Assembly: GCA_905221605.1 (NCBI GenBank)
Contig: CAJNDS010002782.1
Span: 10,001-72,000 of the forward strand
Direction: 5' to 3'
Source of the DNA: Symbiodinium natans
Lineage: Eukaryota; Sar; Dinophyceae; Suessiales; Symbiodiniaceae
Length of the DNA stretch: 62,000 bases
Shown: piece after piece, positions 1 to 10,669 of the stretch
Numbering within the stretch: position 1 is the stretch's first letter
Layout: every line of letters starts with the position of its first letter
Notes under the pieces: generated by a model
Seen by the model: the letters and a program-made list of their open reading frames with translations, nothing else
Databases searched by the model: none
Told to the model about the DNA's origin: nothing
Made by a program: the position numbers and the translations under genes

Positions 1-59
1 TACGGGGGGTTTACGAAGACAGGGGCCCCTGAAATGAGTAAGGACCCGAAAAGCCACCC

Positions 60-165
60 CAATTTCGGAAACCACGATATTGGAATCAAGGTACCAAGGG
101 CCAAGGGATGCAATGGGATGCAGAACCCTAAACGGGGCAAAATGGGTACCCGTCAGCTACCAAGC
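60..165 (-). mobile_element. Introner-like element family F1, partial copy 1
   Basis: On the minus strand CTTGGTAGCTGACGGGTACCC begins at about 165, matching the starts of the copies at 6072-6199 and 9049-9168. It interrupts the RCC1-like reading exactly after VVAW and provides a GTAGCT donor. The opposite end is not clear because the window stops. The left boundary is approximate. Confidence 0.45.
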
Positions 166-1273
166 CACTACGGATCCGTCAACCAGGACGGCAAAGGCCT
201 GCCGAGTGGATTGGATCTTGCACGCCTTTGACTTGCTCTGGGACTTGGCTACTGTCCGCTCCACAACGCTTGTTTCCCCAGGTGACGACTTGTCCATCTG
301 CAAGGAGGGCCGCAAACGCCCCAGCACCCGCTGGTGTGATCTCCTTCACATTCTTGAGCCGATCCTGAACCTCGCGAGAATCACCGCCGTCCTCCCGCGA
401 CCCGAAAGTCACCACGGATCCCACGGATCCGTCCACTCGGATGGCTGCGTACGCGTTTTCGTTGGCCGCGATCCGCTGAACGTTCTGCAGCTCCTCCTTT
501 TTGTCATCTGCCAAGTCGGGACGTGGCAACAGGCAACCACACTTCCATCAGGAGGGCAGCGAAAGACGCCCGCGCGTGCTTCACGTCCTTCAGCCGATCT
601 TGCACCATGCCGGAATCAGCACCCCCAAACTGCGAATGACCCCAGGTCACAACAGAAGGATCAGCCGAGATTGCAGCGAAAGCTGTCTCGCAGCCAACGA
701 TCCCTTGAACCTCTTTGAGCTGCTCTTCGGCCAAGACTGCTGTCACCCCAAAGTCACAACAGATCCGTCAGCCAAGATCGCCGCAAAAGTAGCTCGTGTC
801 GCTGCAATGTGCTGCACATGCTTGAGCCGATCTTGCACTGTGCTGGAGTCCCCACCTGCATCCTCGGCGCCCCAGGTTACGACGGATCCGTCTGCCAAAA
901 GAGCCGCAAAGGCTTCCTTTGTGGCCATGACCTCCCGGACCTGGGACCAACTGATCCCGGACTTCCTCGACATCCATTTTCCTGCCCGGAGCGAAGTAGC
1001 CAAAGGCGAATGCTCGAGAGGGCACCACATGACGAAGCAAGACCTGGTCTCAGCCATCAGAGGGGTTGTAGCCACTGCGGTCACCGTGGCTCCGTTACTG
1101 AGATGCTCTTGAACGCTTTTCGAGTCGAGGAGCAACCGGTCACCGAGGGCAAGTTGAATAAAGGGCTTCTTGAAGAACTGCTTGGCAGATGTCTTCATCT
1201 CGGCCACGGGGCTGAATGGGTCGATCTTGACCCTCGTGCGCTCTCCACTTGCCAGCGCGACCTTGAGCTCCAA
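157..1273 (-). pseudogene. RCC1-like repeat protein with ubiquitin-like N-terminus, frameshifted
   Basis: The reading starts at 1273 with a beta-grasp, ubiquitin-like head (about residues 1-75, MELKVALASGE...) followed by RCC1-like repeats built on ADGSVVTWG, GGDSSxVQDRLK and FAALLADG. Such proteins are abundant in symbiotic dinoflagellates and are often labelled HERC2/RCC1-like; RCC1 repeats form a beta-propeller. The frame breaks after VVTLG (TGA at about 743-745), resumes one frame over at AEEQLKEVQ, breaks again near 515-530 (the ADG of one repeat is lost) and again near 195. The breaks lie inside repeats and delete expected residues, so they look like indels, not introns. At the 3' end VVAW runs straight into GTAGCTGA, the edge of the introner-like element, so a further exon may lie outside the window. 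No catalytic HECT domain is visible. Pseudogene status is my inference. Confidence 0.7.
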
Positions 1274-1611
1274 ACGACCTCGCCTGGACCCACAGGGGCC
1301 GAGGCACCACAGCCCATGCCACTGGCGCTTTGCTGGCTACGTCTCGCTCTAAACTTTCTACTTCCTGCACCCAGAAAGCCTGCGCCAGTGCGTGTCGAGG
1401 AGGGAAGCAGAGCTGTCGGGTTTATAAGCTTAGCCTCCACGTCACATCGCTCGTACAATCAGACATCTTTTGAACCCCAGACGATGGAAAGCTAAACACA
1501 TCAGGGACTTGCTATGGCCGGATCTTGAAAGCCTACACCCGAAACCCTCAACCTTGGGCCGGTTGCGTAAGGGGCAAGACACCAACACATGTTCCATGTG
1601 AAATCTAAACT

Positions 1612-1768
1612 ACCATCACCATCACCATCACCATCACCAGCATCATCATCATCATCGTCGTCATCATCATCATCACCATCAGGAGGGGGAGGAGGGGGGC
1701 GAGGAGGGGGCGGGTGGGGGCCGAGCAGGGGGGGGAGGAGAAGGGGGGAGGAGGAGAAGGGCGGGGCG
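1612..1768. repeat. Simple repeat (CATCAC/CATCAT) next to a G-rich tract
   Basis: Trinucleotide and hexanucleotide CATCAC/CATCAT units (about 1612-1680) run into a purine tract of G runs (about 1681-1768). Open frames across it give His/Ser or Met runs and are not convincing genes. I see no gene between 1274 and 2760. Confidence 0.85.
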
Positions 1769-2539
1769 TCCTATGGAAAACTATTTCGGGGTCTGGCAAG
1801 GTCTAGAAGCGAAAGGCGGGCCATGCTAGCTTTCGTGATCTGCAGATAACAACGTGCACTTTTCTGAGTCATGAGTCCGTCGGTTTGGATTGCTCGCGCG
1901 TTTAGCAACCAGGCATACCAAGTATATGTCTGGCGCGCAACAGCGCCCGTAACACTGCCTCCTTCAGCAAAGCCAGCTACCCTAAACCCTAAACCCTAAA
2001 CCCTAACCCTAAACCCTAGACCCTAAACCCTAGACGGCTGGCAATTCGACGGAGTCAGCTGCAATCAGACTTCTGGCAAGTGTCTGATCACTTTGGTCGG
2101 GACGAAGCCTACCAACTAGGCAACCAGCGAGCAATTCGGTCGCGGTCGGAATCACTGGTCAAGCAGCGTTGCTTGTAAACCTTGGACGCAAACTTATGGA
2201 CTGGACACCTGATGGTAGATTTTTGCCACAATAACCCCCCCCAAAAAACCCTATTCTAATTATTAAGGCCCCTAATTGCAGATAGTGCAATTCCAGCTTG
2301 CTGCAGCACAAGGAGCGGCGCGGCTTCAGACTCCGTCACGGCGCCGGCTTGGGGCAGAGGGATTTCCACCTCGCAAATGCCGGATGGGCCTTTTGGGGGT
2401 TTAGGACTATAAGGGGCCCTTGGTATAATCCCCCCAAATAGTAGGATTCCCTGCCAATAAGGACCGCAAGAAGGTACCCTAGTATCATAAACTCCCTTGT
2501 GAGAATGCTGAGCTTACAAGGGTCACTGCAAGGCTTCAA

Positions 2540-2708
2540 GTGAAGTAGGATATACATATATATACTTTTTTTTATTTATTTATTTATCTATTATTTATTT
2601 GTTTTTTCTTATACCCCAAAAGGACACCTGGTATCTACACTCACCAACTTAAAAAAGGAACCTTATATACACTCACCAATAACAGTAATATAAACCCTGC
2701 TTCATATA
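2540..2708. mobile_element. MITE-like family F2, copy 1
   Basis: The segment from about 2610 to 2708 matches 21545-21652 almost base for base: a CCCCAAAAGGACACC block, two CACTCACCAA blocks, AACAGTAATA, and an end in AACCCTGCTTCATATA. The other end carries TGAAGTAGGAT, a diverged form of the inverted TGAAGCAGGG. An A/T-rich insertion (2555-2610) enlarges this copy. Confidence 0.6.
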
Positions 2709-2764
2709 CCAAACCCCAAACCCTAAACCCTAAACCCTAAACCCTAAACCCTACTTCAAGTGGC

Positions 2765-5700
2765 CTGCAGCGTCTGGCCCTCCACCACACCTGGTGGTAC
2801 TGTGACCTCGAACCTGCGCAAGCCGAGGTGCTCTAGGCACCACGCGGCCAGTTTGGGGTTTAGGGTTTAGGGTTTAGGGTTTAGGGTTTGGGGTTTAGGG
2901 GGTAGGGTTTAGGGTTTAGGGTTTAGGGTTTAGGGTTCAGGGTTAGGGTTCAGGGTTTAGGATCGTCTTGTCTTGTGGGGCTTGTTCGCACATGGGGCCA
3001 ATCAAACAGATGCTGGAAGAATGCATGCGTTTGTGGTTCTGTTGGCCTATACCAAATGATCCCGGACTTGCCAATAGATCCGCCCGGGTTTAGGGTTTAG
3101 GGTTTAGGGTTTAGGGTTTAGGGTTTAGGGTTTAGGGTTTAGGGTTTAGGGTTTAGGGTTTAGGGTTTAGGGTTTAGGCTTCAGGGCTAGGACTTGCACC
3201 ATGACGTTCGCATCGCACCAGTTGGCACTCTCCCAGGGACTCTCAGAACAGATCCACATTCCCACCGCCCTCCGCCTAAACCCTAAACCCTAAACCCTAA
3301 ACCCTAAACCCTACACCCTAAACCCTAAACCCTAAACCCGAACCGCCAAGCCTACACCGCCACGCACCCCACGCCGCTACGCCATGCTGGGTGAAAGTTC
3401 CCATCTTGCACGTGGGAGTCGTTCGCGGTGCCCCTTGCCCTCAAGACACAAGGACGGTCCAGTGTTCCGCCCTTATACCAACAGTCCTTAATAGGGATTC
3501 TCGTACCGCCCTGATTCTAATCCCTATGAAGAGTTGTTTAGTCTAAGCGGGAACATCCCAAGTTCAGGCTGCAACCGTCTCAAGTCGATCTTGAATGCTG
3601 CGTTCTTGTCCAAGCACCGCTCTGCTGCAGCGCGCTCACAGTGAAAGCCAGGCCTTCCACGTGGCCCAAGAACCTGAAAGGCATCACCGGCCTCAGATGA
3701 CTTGCCTGCTGCTGCAGCTGCGTCATACCCCACACTCAGATTGCAGCTCCCGCCGCTCAAAAGTTGAAAGCCGCACACTGCAGCAGAGATGCTCTGAGAC
3801 CAGGTGGAACCATCACGTGCATCGTGCGGCCAAAGGCCGTCTGAGAGCCCGGAATCGAAATGTCTGTCAGGAAAGCTGGGTTTGTGAAGAATCAGCTAGC
3901 ACGCAAGCAAGCAAGTTTTGAGAACCCCCTCAGCCTTGACCAAACACGGCCATCATGGCATCTTGCGATGGCGGGTACTGCACGCCCTCCTTGTGCATGA
4001 GCATGTCTGCCTTGACCCCCAGCTTGATGATCTCAACCATCAAGTTCTCCTCGAGGGAGGCATGCAGATGTAGGCTTTAGGGTTTAGGGTTTAGGGTTTC
4101 GGGTTTAGGGTTTAGGGTTTAGGGTTGCTACGGAAATGCAGGGCTTGGAGGAGTTCGGTGGGCTAGGAACCTCTGTGCTACGGACCTCATTCACAGCTAC
4201 AGCCCGTTACTTAAGCTTGACTCCCTAAACCCTAGACCCCAAAATCGAAACCCTAAACCTAAACCCGAAAGCCTAAGACCTGAGGGTCGACCCTGACTCA
4301 GTCCTGCTGCCGAATCTGCGCAATGTTGCCGCGCTTGACCTTTCGGTTCTGGAGCTCGGTCGCCACTTCTTCCACCGAGCCGTGGCTGCAACCGAATCCA
4401 GGACAAACCTGCATAATGTTTAGGGTTTCGGGTTTAGGGTTTAGGGTTTTTCTAACTCTTGATCATCTTTGTTCCGTTTAAGCATTTGTAAAAATGTAGG
4501 ATGATGTTCAACAATGACCCGGGTTTAGGCTGCCACCATTGTTGGGGTACTATAATAAACTGGTCATCTTTGTCCCTCAATATTGGGTTGAAGTATTCAT
4601 CAAACTAGACCTGGGAGTAGCGTAGGAATAAAAAGGGTTTCCTTTTTGGTTTTACGGGGATTATAAGGGAACCCCAACACAAAAAAAAGGAAATACGGGC
4701 CTACTCCCGGTCCTGGTAGCCTAAACCCTACACCCTAAACCCTAAACCCTACACCCTACACCCTACACCCTAAACCCTAAACCCTAAACCCTAAACCCTA
4801 AACCCAACATAGCCCTGAAAAAATGTAGGATGCTTTTCAACAATGGCCCCAGGAGCCATGTTTTGGTCCGTGTGCACGTTGACGCAGAGACCGCAGCAGA
4901 GCTGTGCAGGCTCCACCGATCCGAGCTGCGCATAGGGCTCCCGGCGGACCGCTTTCAAGCAGCAGCTCTTCTTTCCTAGGGTTTGGGGTTTAGGGTTTAG
5001 GGTTTGGGGTTTAGGGTTTAGGGTTTAGGGTTTAAGGTTTTGGGTTTCGGGAAACCCTCTGAAAAATCTTCCTGAATATGAATCCTCTTGAACACAAGAA
5101 GGGAAAATATGAAAAATGTTCCAAGGGCCGACCTAGCTTCTGAAGACCGCTTCTTCATCATTGAGCTCCAGGTGTGTTGTCTGACAGCAGCAGCAAACTC
5201 TCTCCAAGGCATTTGTAATGTCATAGTTCCGTGTTGGCATCTGCTCGGAGGCATTCAGGTGAATGGCTTGACCAACTCCGGGGGTGACTGGCGGCAGTTG
5301 TGGCTGCTGTGCTCCATACATCGAGGTCATGGTCGCTTGAGTGGGTGGGTACTGCACGCCCTTCTGCTTCAGCACTATATCAGCTCGAATGTCCTTAGGC
5401 GACAACGACGGCAGATTCACAGTCTTGTTCGTGATTTCTCATTCATGCGCCTGGTAAGCAATGGTTGTGCGTGGCGGTCGCATACATTGACCCTGTCAAG
5501 TCTACTGGTATTCCAGGCCTTCTTTATTTCGATCCAGCACCAGGTCCACCTGCATTTATTATCCCTTCTCTTGCCCCTGCTGATGTTCAGGCGTAGTGCG
5601 TGCTGTCTGCGTTGCGTGTGCATTTGTTCACGCTCCATTTCAATATGCTGGTGACACTTCCTTCTCTGACCGTCCGCGTCGCGTGGCCTTGTCTTCCGGC

Positions 5701-8700
5701 AAGCTCATCAACGGAACCAAGGTCGCAGCTTCACACTGATATACCCTAAACCCTAAACCCTAAATAGCCACGTCCTGGTGGCGACCACCGGCAGAAAACC
5801 AAGGCAGCCAAGCCTCCGCTTCGATGGCCTTGACCATGGTGTTCTCTTGATTTCGGATCTGCGCAATGTTGCCGCGGCCGACCTTTCGCGCCTGGAGCTC
5901 CGCAGCAATCTCCTGGACCTTCTGCGTGTCCCCGCACCATCCCGGAACCCAGCCGTTCACCCCATGGAAGCAGCAGCAGCAAATCTCTTCGTCCACCGCC
6001 CGGAGCTGAGCGTACGGCTTGCGGTCAGTCGAACGCATGCAGTTATTGCTGAACGTCTCAACTGCCTGCTCCTGGGCAGCCCAGATTAGCCCAGTAACCC
6101 TATTACAATAAGGGGCACCCTTTTTGGGTTTGGGTACCATTACAAGGGAGCCGATAACCAGAAAAAGGGCAAAAGGGTACCGCTCAGCTACCAAGGCTCC
6201 GATTCCAGGGTAAGGGAGTGGGAGGTGCACCCTGCCAGGCCGCAAGTCACGGCCATGCAGCAGCAGTTTGCAATGTCGTTGCGCACGTTGTAAGCCACGG
6301 TGTCAAAGTCTCGGCTTGGCAAGGAGTGTGTGCCCTCGGGCACGACGCAGGAGCTCTGGTCCCCGTAGAGTTGGCGCATGGTCTGCTGCGAAGGAGGGTA
6401 GGAAGCATCCGCCCCGATCTTGTCCAGGATCAGCGCCAGCTCTGCCGCGAAGTCATCGAATCGCTGCATCATGCTCTCAAGCTGCTTCAGCTGGCCCAGG
6501 TTACCCCGCACATCCACGCGAGCCTGCAAGTCGGCCCGAATGCTTTCCACCACACTTCGGCTGCAACCAAACCCAGGCTGTATCGGCACCTAGGATGGGC
6601 CTTGAAAAACCCTGCAAAGACATGCTCCTGAAATGGGATCCTCTTAACCCCACTTAAAACGGGAAAAGATAAAATGCCTCTTAAACCCCAAAAAAGGGAA
6701 AGTATAACATGCCTCTTAAACCCAATAAAAGGGAACACATACAATGCCTCGTAAGATCCCAAATACCTAAACCCTACACCCTAAACCCTAAACCCCAAAC
6801 CCTAAACCCCAAACCCCAAACCGAAAAAAAAATGTCCGGGGCCTAGCGAGGCACGTGCCCGGCTCTGCCCGGTTTTGTTGGCACCCTAAACCCTAAACCC
6901 TAAACCCTAAACCCTAAACCCCAAACCCCCAAAAATGTCCCAAGAGCCTGCCTAGGCGCGTGCCCGGCTCTGCCCGGTTTCTTCGTCAACTCCCCGGCTT
7001 CCAGGCTTGAAAGGCACCCGCAGGACTGAAGCGAGTCAACCTGCATGTTGGGTTTGGGGTTTCGGGTTTGGGGTTTAGGGTTTCGGGTTTAGGGTTTAGG
7101 GTTTAGGGTTTAGGGGTTTAGGGGTTTAGGGGTTTAGGGGTTTAGGGTTTAGGGTTTAGGGTTTAGGGTTTAGGGTTTAGGGCTTAGGGCTTAGGGTTTA
7201 GGGTTTAGGGATGCTCATGAGAACAGGTGCTGCCAAGCCGCAGATTCAATGTTTGCATATGGGACCCTGCTGGTTACAACCTGGCAGGCGGGGGACACAA
7301 ATGCGTTGTGGGGGTTTCCGAAAATAGGGTGCCCTTTTGGGGGGTCCCTTTGAGGGGATTCCATTCTATTGGGGTATAAAAGGGTACCCCTATTTTTGAG
7401 AAACACCCAAACGGATTCCGCAACAATGTTGGGTGGCTCGGCAAAGCTTTGTAAGCGGGTTATAAGTGTAACTCTACTCTACTGATAACCATCTTAGGGC
7501 AACTCAGGGGCATGTAAGTGGGTTATAAGTACAGTTATAATCGGTTCACGAGTGCCCTGAACCTCCAAGTAGCTGTTGGCTCTTGGAAGGCTTGGCTGCT
7601 TGTTAGGGTTTAGGGTTTAGGATTTAGGGTTTAGGGTTTAGGGTTTAGGGTTTAGGGTTTAGGGTTTAGGGTGTCGTGACTCCTCCCACCTGATAAGTCA
7701 GCTACTCAGCGGTCCTGTGTTCCGCTAAGCAGTCTCTTTCTGCCACGGGGGTGAAGTATTCTGCTTCATCAAGCTGTCCAAAACTCCGGAACACGCCTCT
7801 TTCTGCCATTTCCAACTGGCGCTGCGCTACTTGGGGTGGGGTGCCTGACCGGTCTCCACATGCCAATTGTCCGATTTCCATCCCCCTCGCTCTGTGGGGG
7901 GACTCTGTTCATGCGAATCCGATTGCACGATTTCTCGAAGTTTCTAAACTTCCCAGTTCCAGAGAGAACCCGCGACCCTTAAGTACCCTAATATACAGTT
8001 ACAAGTATAGTTATAATCAGCTAATAAGTACCATGAAGCACCAAGTATAGAGAAAGCCTGCATCCCTTTCTCGTTGTTGCCGTGACCTCTTTTGGGCTGG
8101 CGCTTGGGAGCTATTTGGAGAGACTTTGGTGGGAATCTGTTGACAGAATCTGTGGGGGCAATATCCCACTAGATTTCCTTCAATCCCCGCCCCCCACGCA
8201 CTTTCCATCAGCAGAGCCCTAAACCCTAAACCCTAAACCCGGCGCATGCTGATGAGACAAGAGCGCTACCAAGAAGCTCTTGCTGAAAATGGGGGGGTTT
8301 AACGAACATGAGGGACCCCTGATACAATCCCAGAGGATTCCCTTATCATAAGGACCCCAATAAGGTACCCCTAAAATCGGGGAAAACCCCAAATCATCAT
8401 GACACAAAACGCACTGGGCTGCCAAGAAACGCTGCCGGTAATGTACTGCTGAGTTGTGAGAACTGCTTCGTCAGGTGCCAGCTGTAGCAGCTTTGAGGTG
8501 CAGCACAGCGTCTCGCAGCAGCATGTTATGTCCTCAATTCGGACAAAATGTTGGGTCTTGTAGCTAGGATCTCAGAATCGTGGAGTTCCATGGCAAGAAA
8601 AAAGCACACACAAGAAAGCAGACAGCTAGCGCGTGCGCGTTCAATGAAAGGGCGGCCGAGTTCGAGATCCATCGGAATACCCCCTGCGCCGAGAATCATA

Positions 8701-9292
8701 CTCATGGGTCTCAAACTCGTGAACCTGCTGGGTAACAGCGACGTTTGACAAAGGTCGCATGATTGGAGCGCCTCGCGGGAAGATGCGCTGCAGGGTTGCT
8801 TCCTCCGGGGGATACTTCACCCCAAAGTGCTTTACCAGCATAGGCACTTGAATGGCCAGCTTGCTGATCTTGTCCAACATGAACTTTTGCTGACGTACTT
8901 GAGCAATCTTGCCACGGCCATCCTTTCTGAGGTTCAGCTCTTGAACAATTTCCTCAACCAGCGACCGGGAGCATCCGCAACCGGGAACAATGCCGCCTTC
9001 ATCCTTGTCGTTCATGGGCGCCAAGTCAGAATTGATGGCTGCACAAACCTTGGTAGCCCAGCAAAAAAATAATATAATAAGGGTACCCTTTTTTGGGGTT
9101 GGGTACTGTTACAAGGGAGCCCATAACCCGAAAAAGGGCAGAAGGGTACCACTCAGCTACCAAGAAACCCCAAAGCACAGAGACCGCTGCTCCAACAGCG
9201 TTAGCTGAGCATACGGCCTTCGTTGCGTGCAGCTGCAGCAGCAATTCCTCGTCCGAAGCACTGCCTCTTCTGCTTCCAGATCCAGCGTCTTC
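2765..9292 (-). CDS. Gene A: modular Cys-rich dinoflagellate protein (CCCC, PGCGC, YPPS and VPPG modules), many exons
   Basis: A multi-exon gene read on the minus strand. Exons whose joins keep phase: 9169-9292, 8698-9048, from 8532, 6200-6589, 5814-6071, from 5393, up to 4848, 4304-4408, 3935-4049, from 3863, and 2765-2813. Modules recur in a fixed order: (1) RRPYAQL followed by a Cys-rich stretch; (2) PGCGCSRSLVEEI...ELxxRKxxRGNIAQIRQQ; (3) GVQYPPSQATM; (4) NDIxxCCCM...LTLExEEAV. This gives about three rounds, ending in exons with VMVPPGLR and VTVPPGVVEGQTLQ. The CCCC runs suggest lipidation or metal binding, but that is a guess. Introns: 9049-9168 GT-AG; 8533-8697 GA-AG; 6072-6199 GA-AG; 5394-5813 GC-AG; 4409-4847 GC-AG; 4050-4303 GA-AG; 3864-3934 GC-AG. 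Additional D-module sequence lies near 7217-7310 (VPYANIESAAW) and 6990-7045 (SCGCLSS), with splice sites unresolved. Neither terminus is seen. Function unknown. Confidence 0.7.
3460..3563. mobile_element. MITE-like family F4, diverged copy
   Basis: The segment ends in GCGGGAACATCCCAAG and carries AGTCCTTAATAGGGATT inside, which parallels the well-preserved copy at 36319-36424. The left inverted end (TGTTCCGCCC) is decayed. Minus-strand reading 3524-3778 overlaps it partly and is not assigned. Confidence 0.5.
4608..4712. repeat. Inverted-repeat element inside a gene A intron
   Basis: GACCTGGGAGTAGCGTA (4608-4624) pairs imperfectly with TACGGGCCTACTCCCGGTC (4694-4712). A second pairing inside involves AAAGGGTTTCC and GGAACCCC-type blocks. 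It lies within intron 4409-4847, next to a CCCTAAA array, so the intron is built from more than one insertion. Confidence 0.55.
5742..8240. repeat. Telomere-like heptamer arrays, cluster 2
   Basis: CCCTAAA arrays on + at 5742-5765, 6768-6825, 6884-6930 and 8217-8240; TTTAGGG arrays at 7048-7210 and 7603-7672. Some carry the TTTAGGGG (8-mer) variant near 7110-7145. Two spacer copies share the block GTGCCCGGCTCTGCCCGGTT (near 6858 and 6959), so spacer and array were duplicated together. All lie among minus-strand exons of gene A. Confidence 0.88.
6072..6199 (-). mobile_element. Introner-like element F1, copy 2, occupying a whole intron
   Basis: The reconstructed 128-nt GA-AG intron of gene A is almost entirely one element: GAGC, then CTTGGTAGCTGA, GGTACCCTTTTGCCC, GGTTATCGGCTCCCTTG, GGTACCCAAACCC, AAAAAGGGTGCCCC, ending GCCCAG. 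It contains internal inverted GGGTACC/GGTACCC blocks. GGAGC occurs at both exon-intron borders (a 5-bp direct repeat). Splicing joins LTLES to EQAVETF in phase, as the family alignment expects. Confidence 0.72.
7300..8400. repeat. G/C-run inverted elements and decayed F3 copies
   Basis: 7310-7400 and 8283-8400 are short elements of alternating GGGGTTT, GGTACCCC and CCTTATAAGG-type blocks that fold on themselves, resembling 1-60, 34530-34760 and 14090-14170. 7455-7570 and 7985-8050 carry TTATAAGTACAGTTATAAT and end in AAGTACCATGAAGCACCAAG or a decayed form, matching the F3 family. I see no clear gene in 7680-8210. Confidence 0.5.
9049..9168 (-). mobile_element. Introner-like element F1, copy 3, occupying a whole intron
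   Basis: A 120-nt GT-AG intron of gene A. It starts GTTTCTTGGTAGCTGAGTGG and ends GGGCTACCAAG, so CTTGGTAG and CTACCAAG form 8-bp terminal inverted repeats. The GGTTT at both borders is a short direct repeat. The interior is clearly homologous to 6072-6199 (GGTACCCTTxTGCCC, GGCTCCCTTGTAAxxGTACCC, AAAAAGGGTRCCC). Splicing joins LCFG to VCAAINSD in phase 0. Confidence 0.75.
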
Positions 9293-9317
9293 CTGCAATG
9301 CAGAAACGAAGGTTGTG

Positions 9318-9464
9318 AGGGTAGTTTCAGGGGCCCTTAGTATGGTCCCTAACCTCCTTCAAAGAGTTCTCATGTATGGGCCCTGAGTTTGTATAGGGCA
9401 TCGAAGGGGTTTATAAGTGGTGCCCATTTGAGGGCACATACTGAGGGACCATGTGACTACCCTT
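9318..9464. mobile_element. MITE-like inverted-repeat element
   Basis: AGGGTAGT near 9318-9325 pairs with ACTACCCT near 9457-9464, and ATGGTCCCT (9342-9350) with AGGGACCAT (9444-9452). The unit lies just upstream of the 5'-most visible exon of gene A. No coding capacity. Confidence 0.5.
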
Positions 9465-9740
9465 AGAAAACGGTGCAGCGCAGCAGGCTTAGTTCCTAGC
9501 AAGCGTACCTTTGAACTTACTTCTAGAGGCGCCTGGTCAGAAGGCACAGTGGCAAACCGATGCATGCTTCAATCCAGTTCGTGACATCGAAGCTTCGTTC
9601 TGGAAATGTTTGCATGAGATTCTCCATGCTTTCACGCGGCGCGGGAGCCAACTGAGGCCGCTACCCGCCGCTAACTTGAAATCGAGCTGGAGCCAAGAAC
9701 GCAGCAAGCAATTAGGCAAGCTATTCGCAGGCAGCACCCA

Positions 9741-10458
9741 CTACTTCTGGATTTCACAAGATACGGAAAGCAATCCTGCATCCACGCCGTGCGCCGGCAC
9801 ACAGAAAAAGTCTTTGTAGCTTTCCTGTTCGATTGTCGGAGAGATAACCTCGTAGAGATGACCTCGTTGTTGAACCGACTTGAATTTGCCATCGTCAATG
9901 ATGACTGTGGACAGCACAGCATTGACCACTCTTCATCAGGTCCAGAACCCAGAAATGTTGCAGCCTAGTATCGCGTATTGCAACAGTGACAATGCAACGC
10001 ACAGCATTGAACACTTTTGATGCCTACTTGGAGACCGTGTCTAGGTGACCGGATCACAAGTCCATCATCCAGAAACGCCGAAAACTCTTCAAGTACTGCA
10101 CGTCAATGCTGCAGATTGGCAGAACGACTTGTTCCACGAAACGTCCGCTGTAGGCAAGCCTACGTACCGCATGTCAATCAGAGCAGTGCAAAAGAGGTTG
10201 CAGTGCGTGACTCGTGCGCGCACGAATCTTTAAGGATTCTGGAGCATTTGCACGAAAAAAAGACCGGATAGTGAAACATTTGAGAACTCCACCATCGATT
10301 ACAACGTAAATCAGTGACGAGGCACAAACTATTGTTGGACGGGACGTGTCATTTACTACCACAAGGCTATCATGTTGACGGTACACCAGCACACATAGTA
10401 CCCCAGAAATGCTAACAACTGGGTGTCGACGTTCCACTGGTGGCTGCATATCCGGCAT
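9741..10458 (-). CDS. Unknown gene with repeated beta-strand-like segments
   Basis: ATG at 10458 sits in a CCACCATGCC context and opens a frame MPDMQPPVERR...SISGVLCVLVYRQ...SLIYVVIDGGVLKC. Further downstream on the same strand, similar segments recur: VFNAVRCIVTVAIRD near 10000 and VNAVLSTVIIDDGKFKS at 9880-9929, the latter in a 62-codon frame ending at 9741. The DNA encoding them also repeats (GCACAGCATTGA at about 9913 and 9999 on +). Alternating hydrophobic residues suggest beta strands. Exon borders were not resolved, and I do not recognise the family. Confidence 0.4.
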
Positions 10459-10669
10459 GGTGGCACCTCTTTCGCCAGGATTTTATACGCAGGCTGCCAC
10501 GGCTAGGCAAGCTGAACATTGCACTGGCTTCAACTCAAGATAACCATGCAGCTTTGCAGATTGCGCGATCCGTTCGCAGCCGACAGCAACAGCCCGCCTA
10601 AGTCCAAACACCCATGTTTGTTACCTGCACACTAAATCCTGTATAACATAATTGCGAGGCGATTTTTGC

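Larger units (their letters stand above)
1980..5050. repeat. Telomere-like heptamer arrays, cluster 1
   Basis: Interstitial arrays of the plant-type heptamer. CCCTAAA orientation on +: 1980-2032, 2704-2755, 3275-3340, 4224-4265, 4720-4806. TTTAGGG orientation on +: 2855-2960, 3088-3180, 4075-4125, 4420-4450, 4977-5050. Units are mostly perfect with a few TTTGGGG, TTTCGGG and CCCTACA variants. Orientation flips between neighbours, so this is not one eroded chromosome end. The 100-150 bp spacers are often exons of gene A on the minus strand. The spacers at 2960-3088 and 3180-3275 are open in some frames but unassigned. Confidence 0.9.

Noticed and set aside
1589-1849. Ser/Gly-rich frame over CATCAT and G-rich tract
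   Set aside because: Explained by simple-repeat composition; both strands are open.
1980-5050. A real chromosome end or a single degenerated telomere
   Set aside because: Arrays flip orientation repeatedly, continue for more than 50 kb, and are separated by exons that join in phase. A terminal array would be one-directional.
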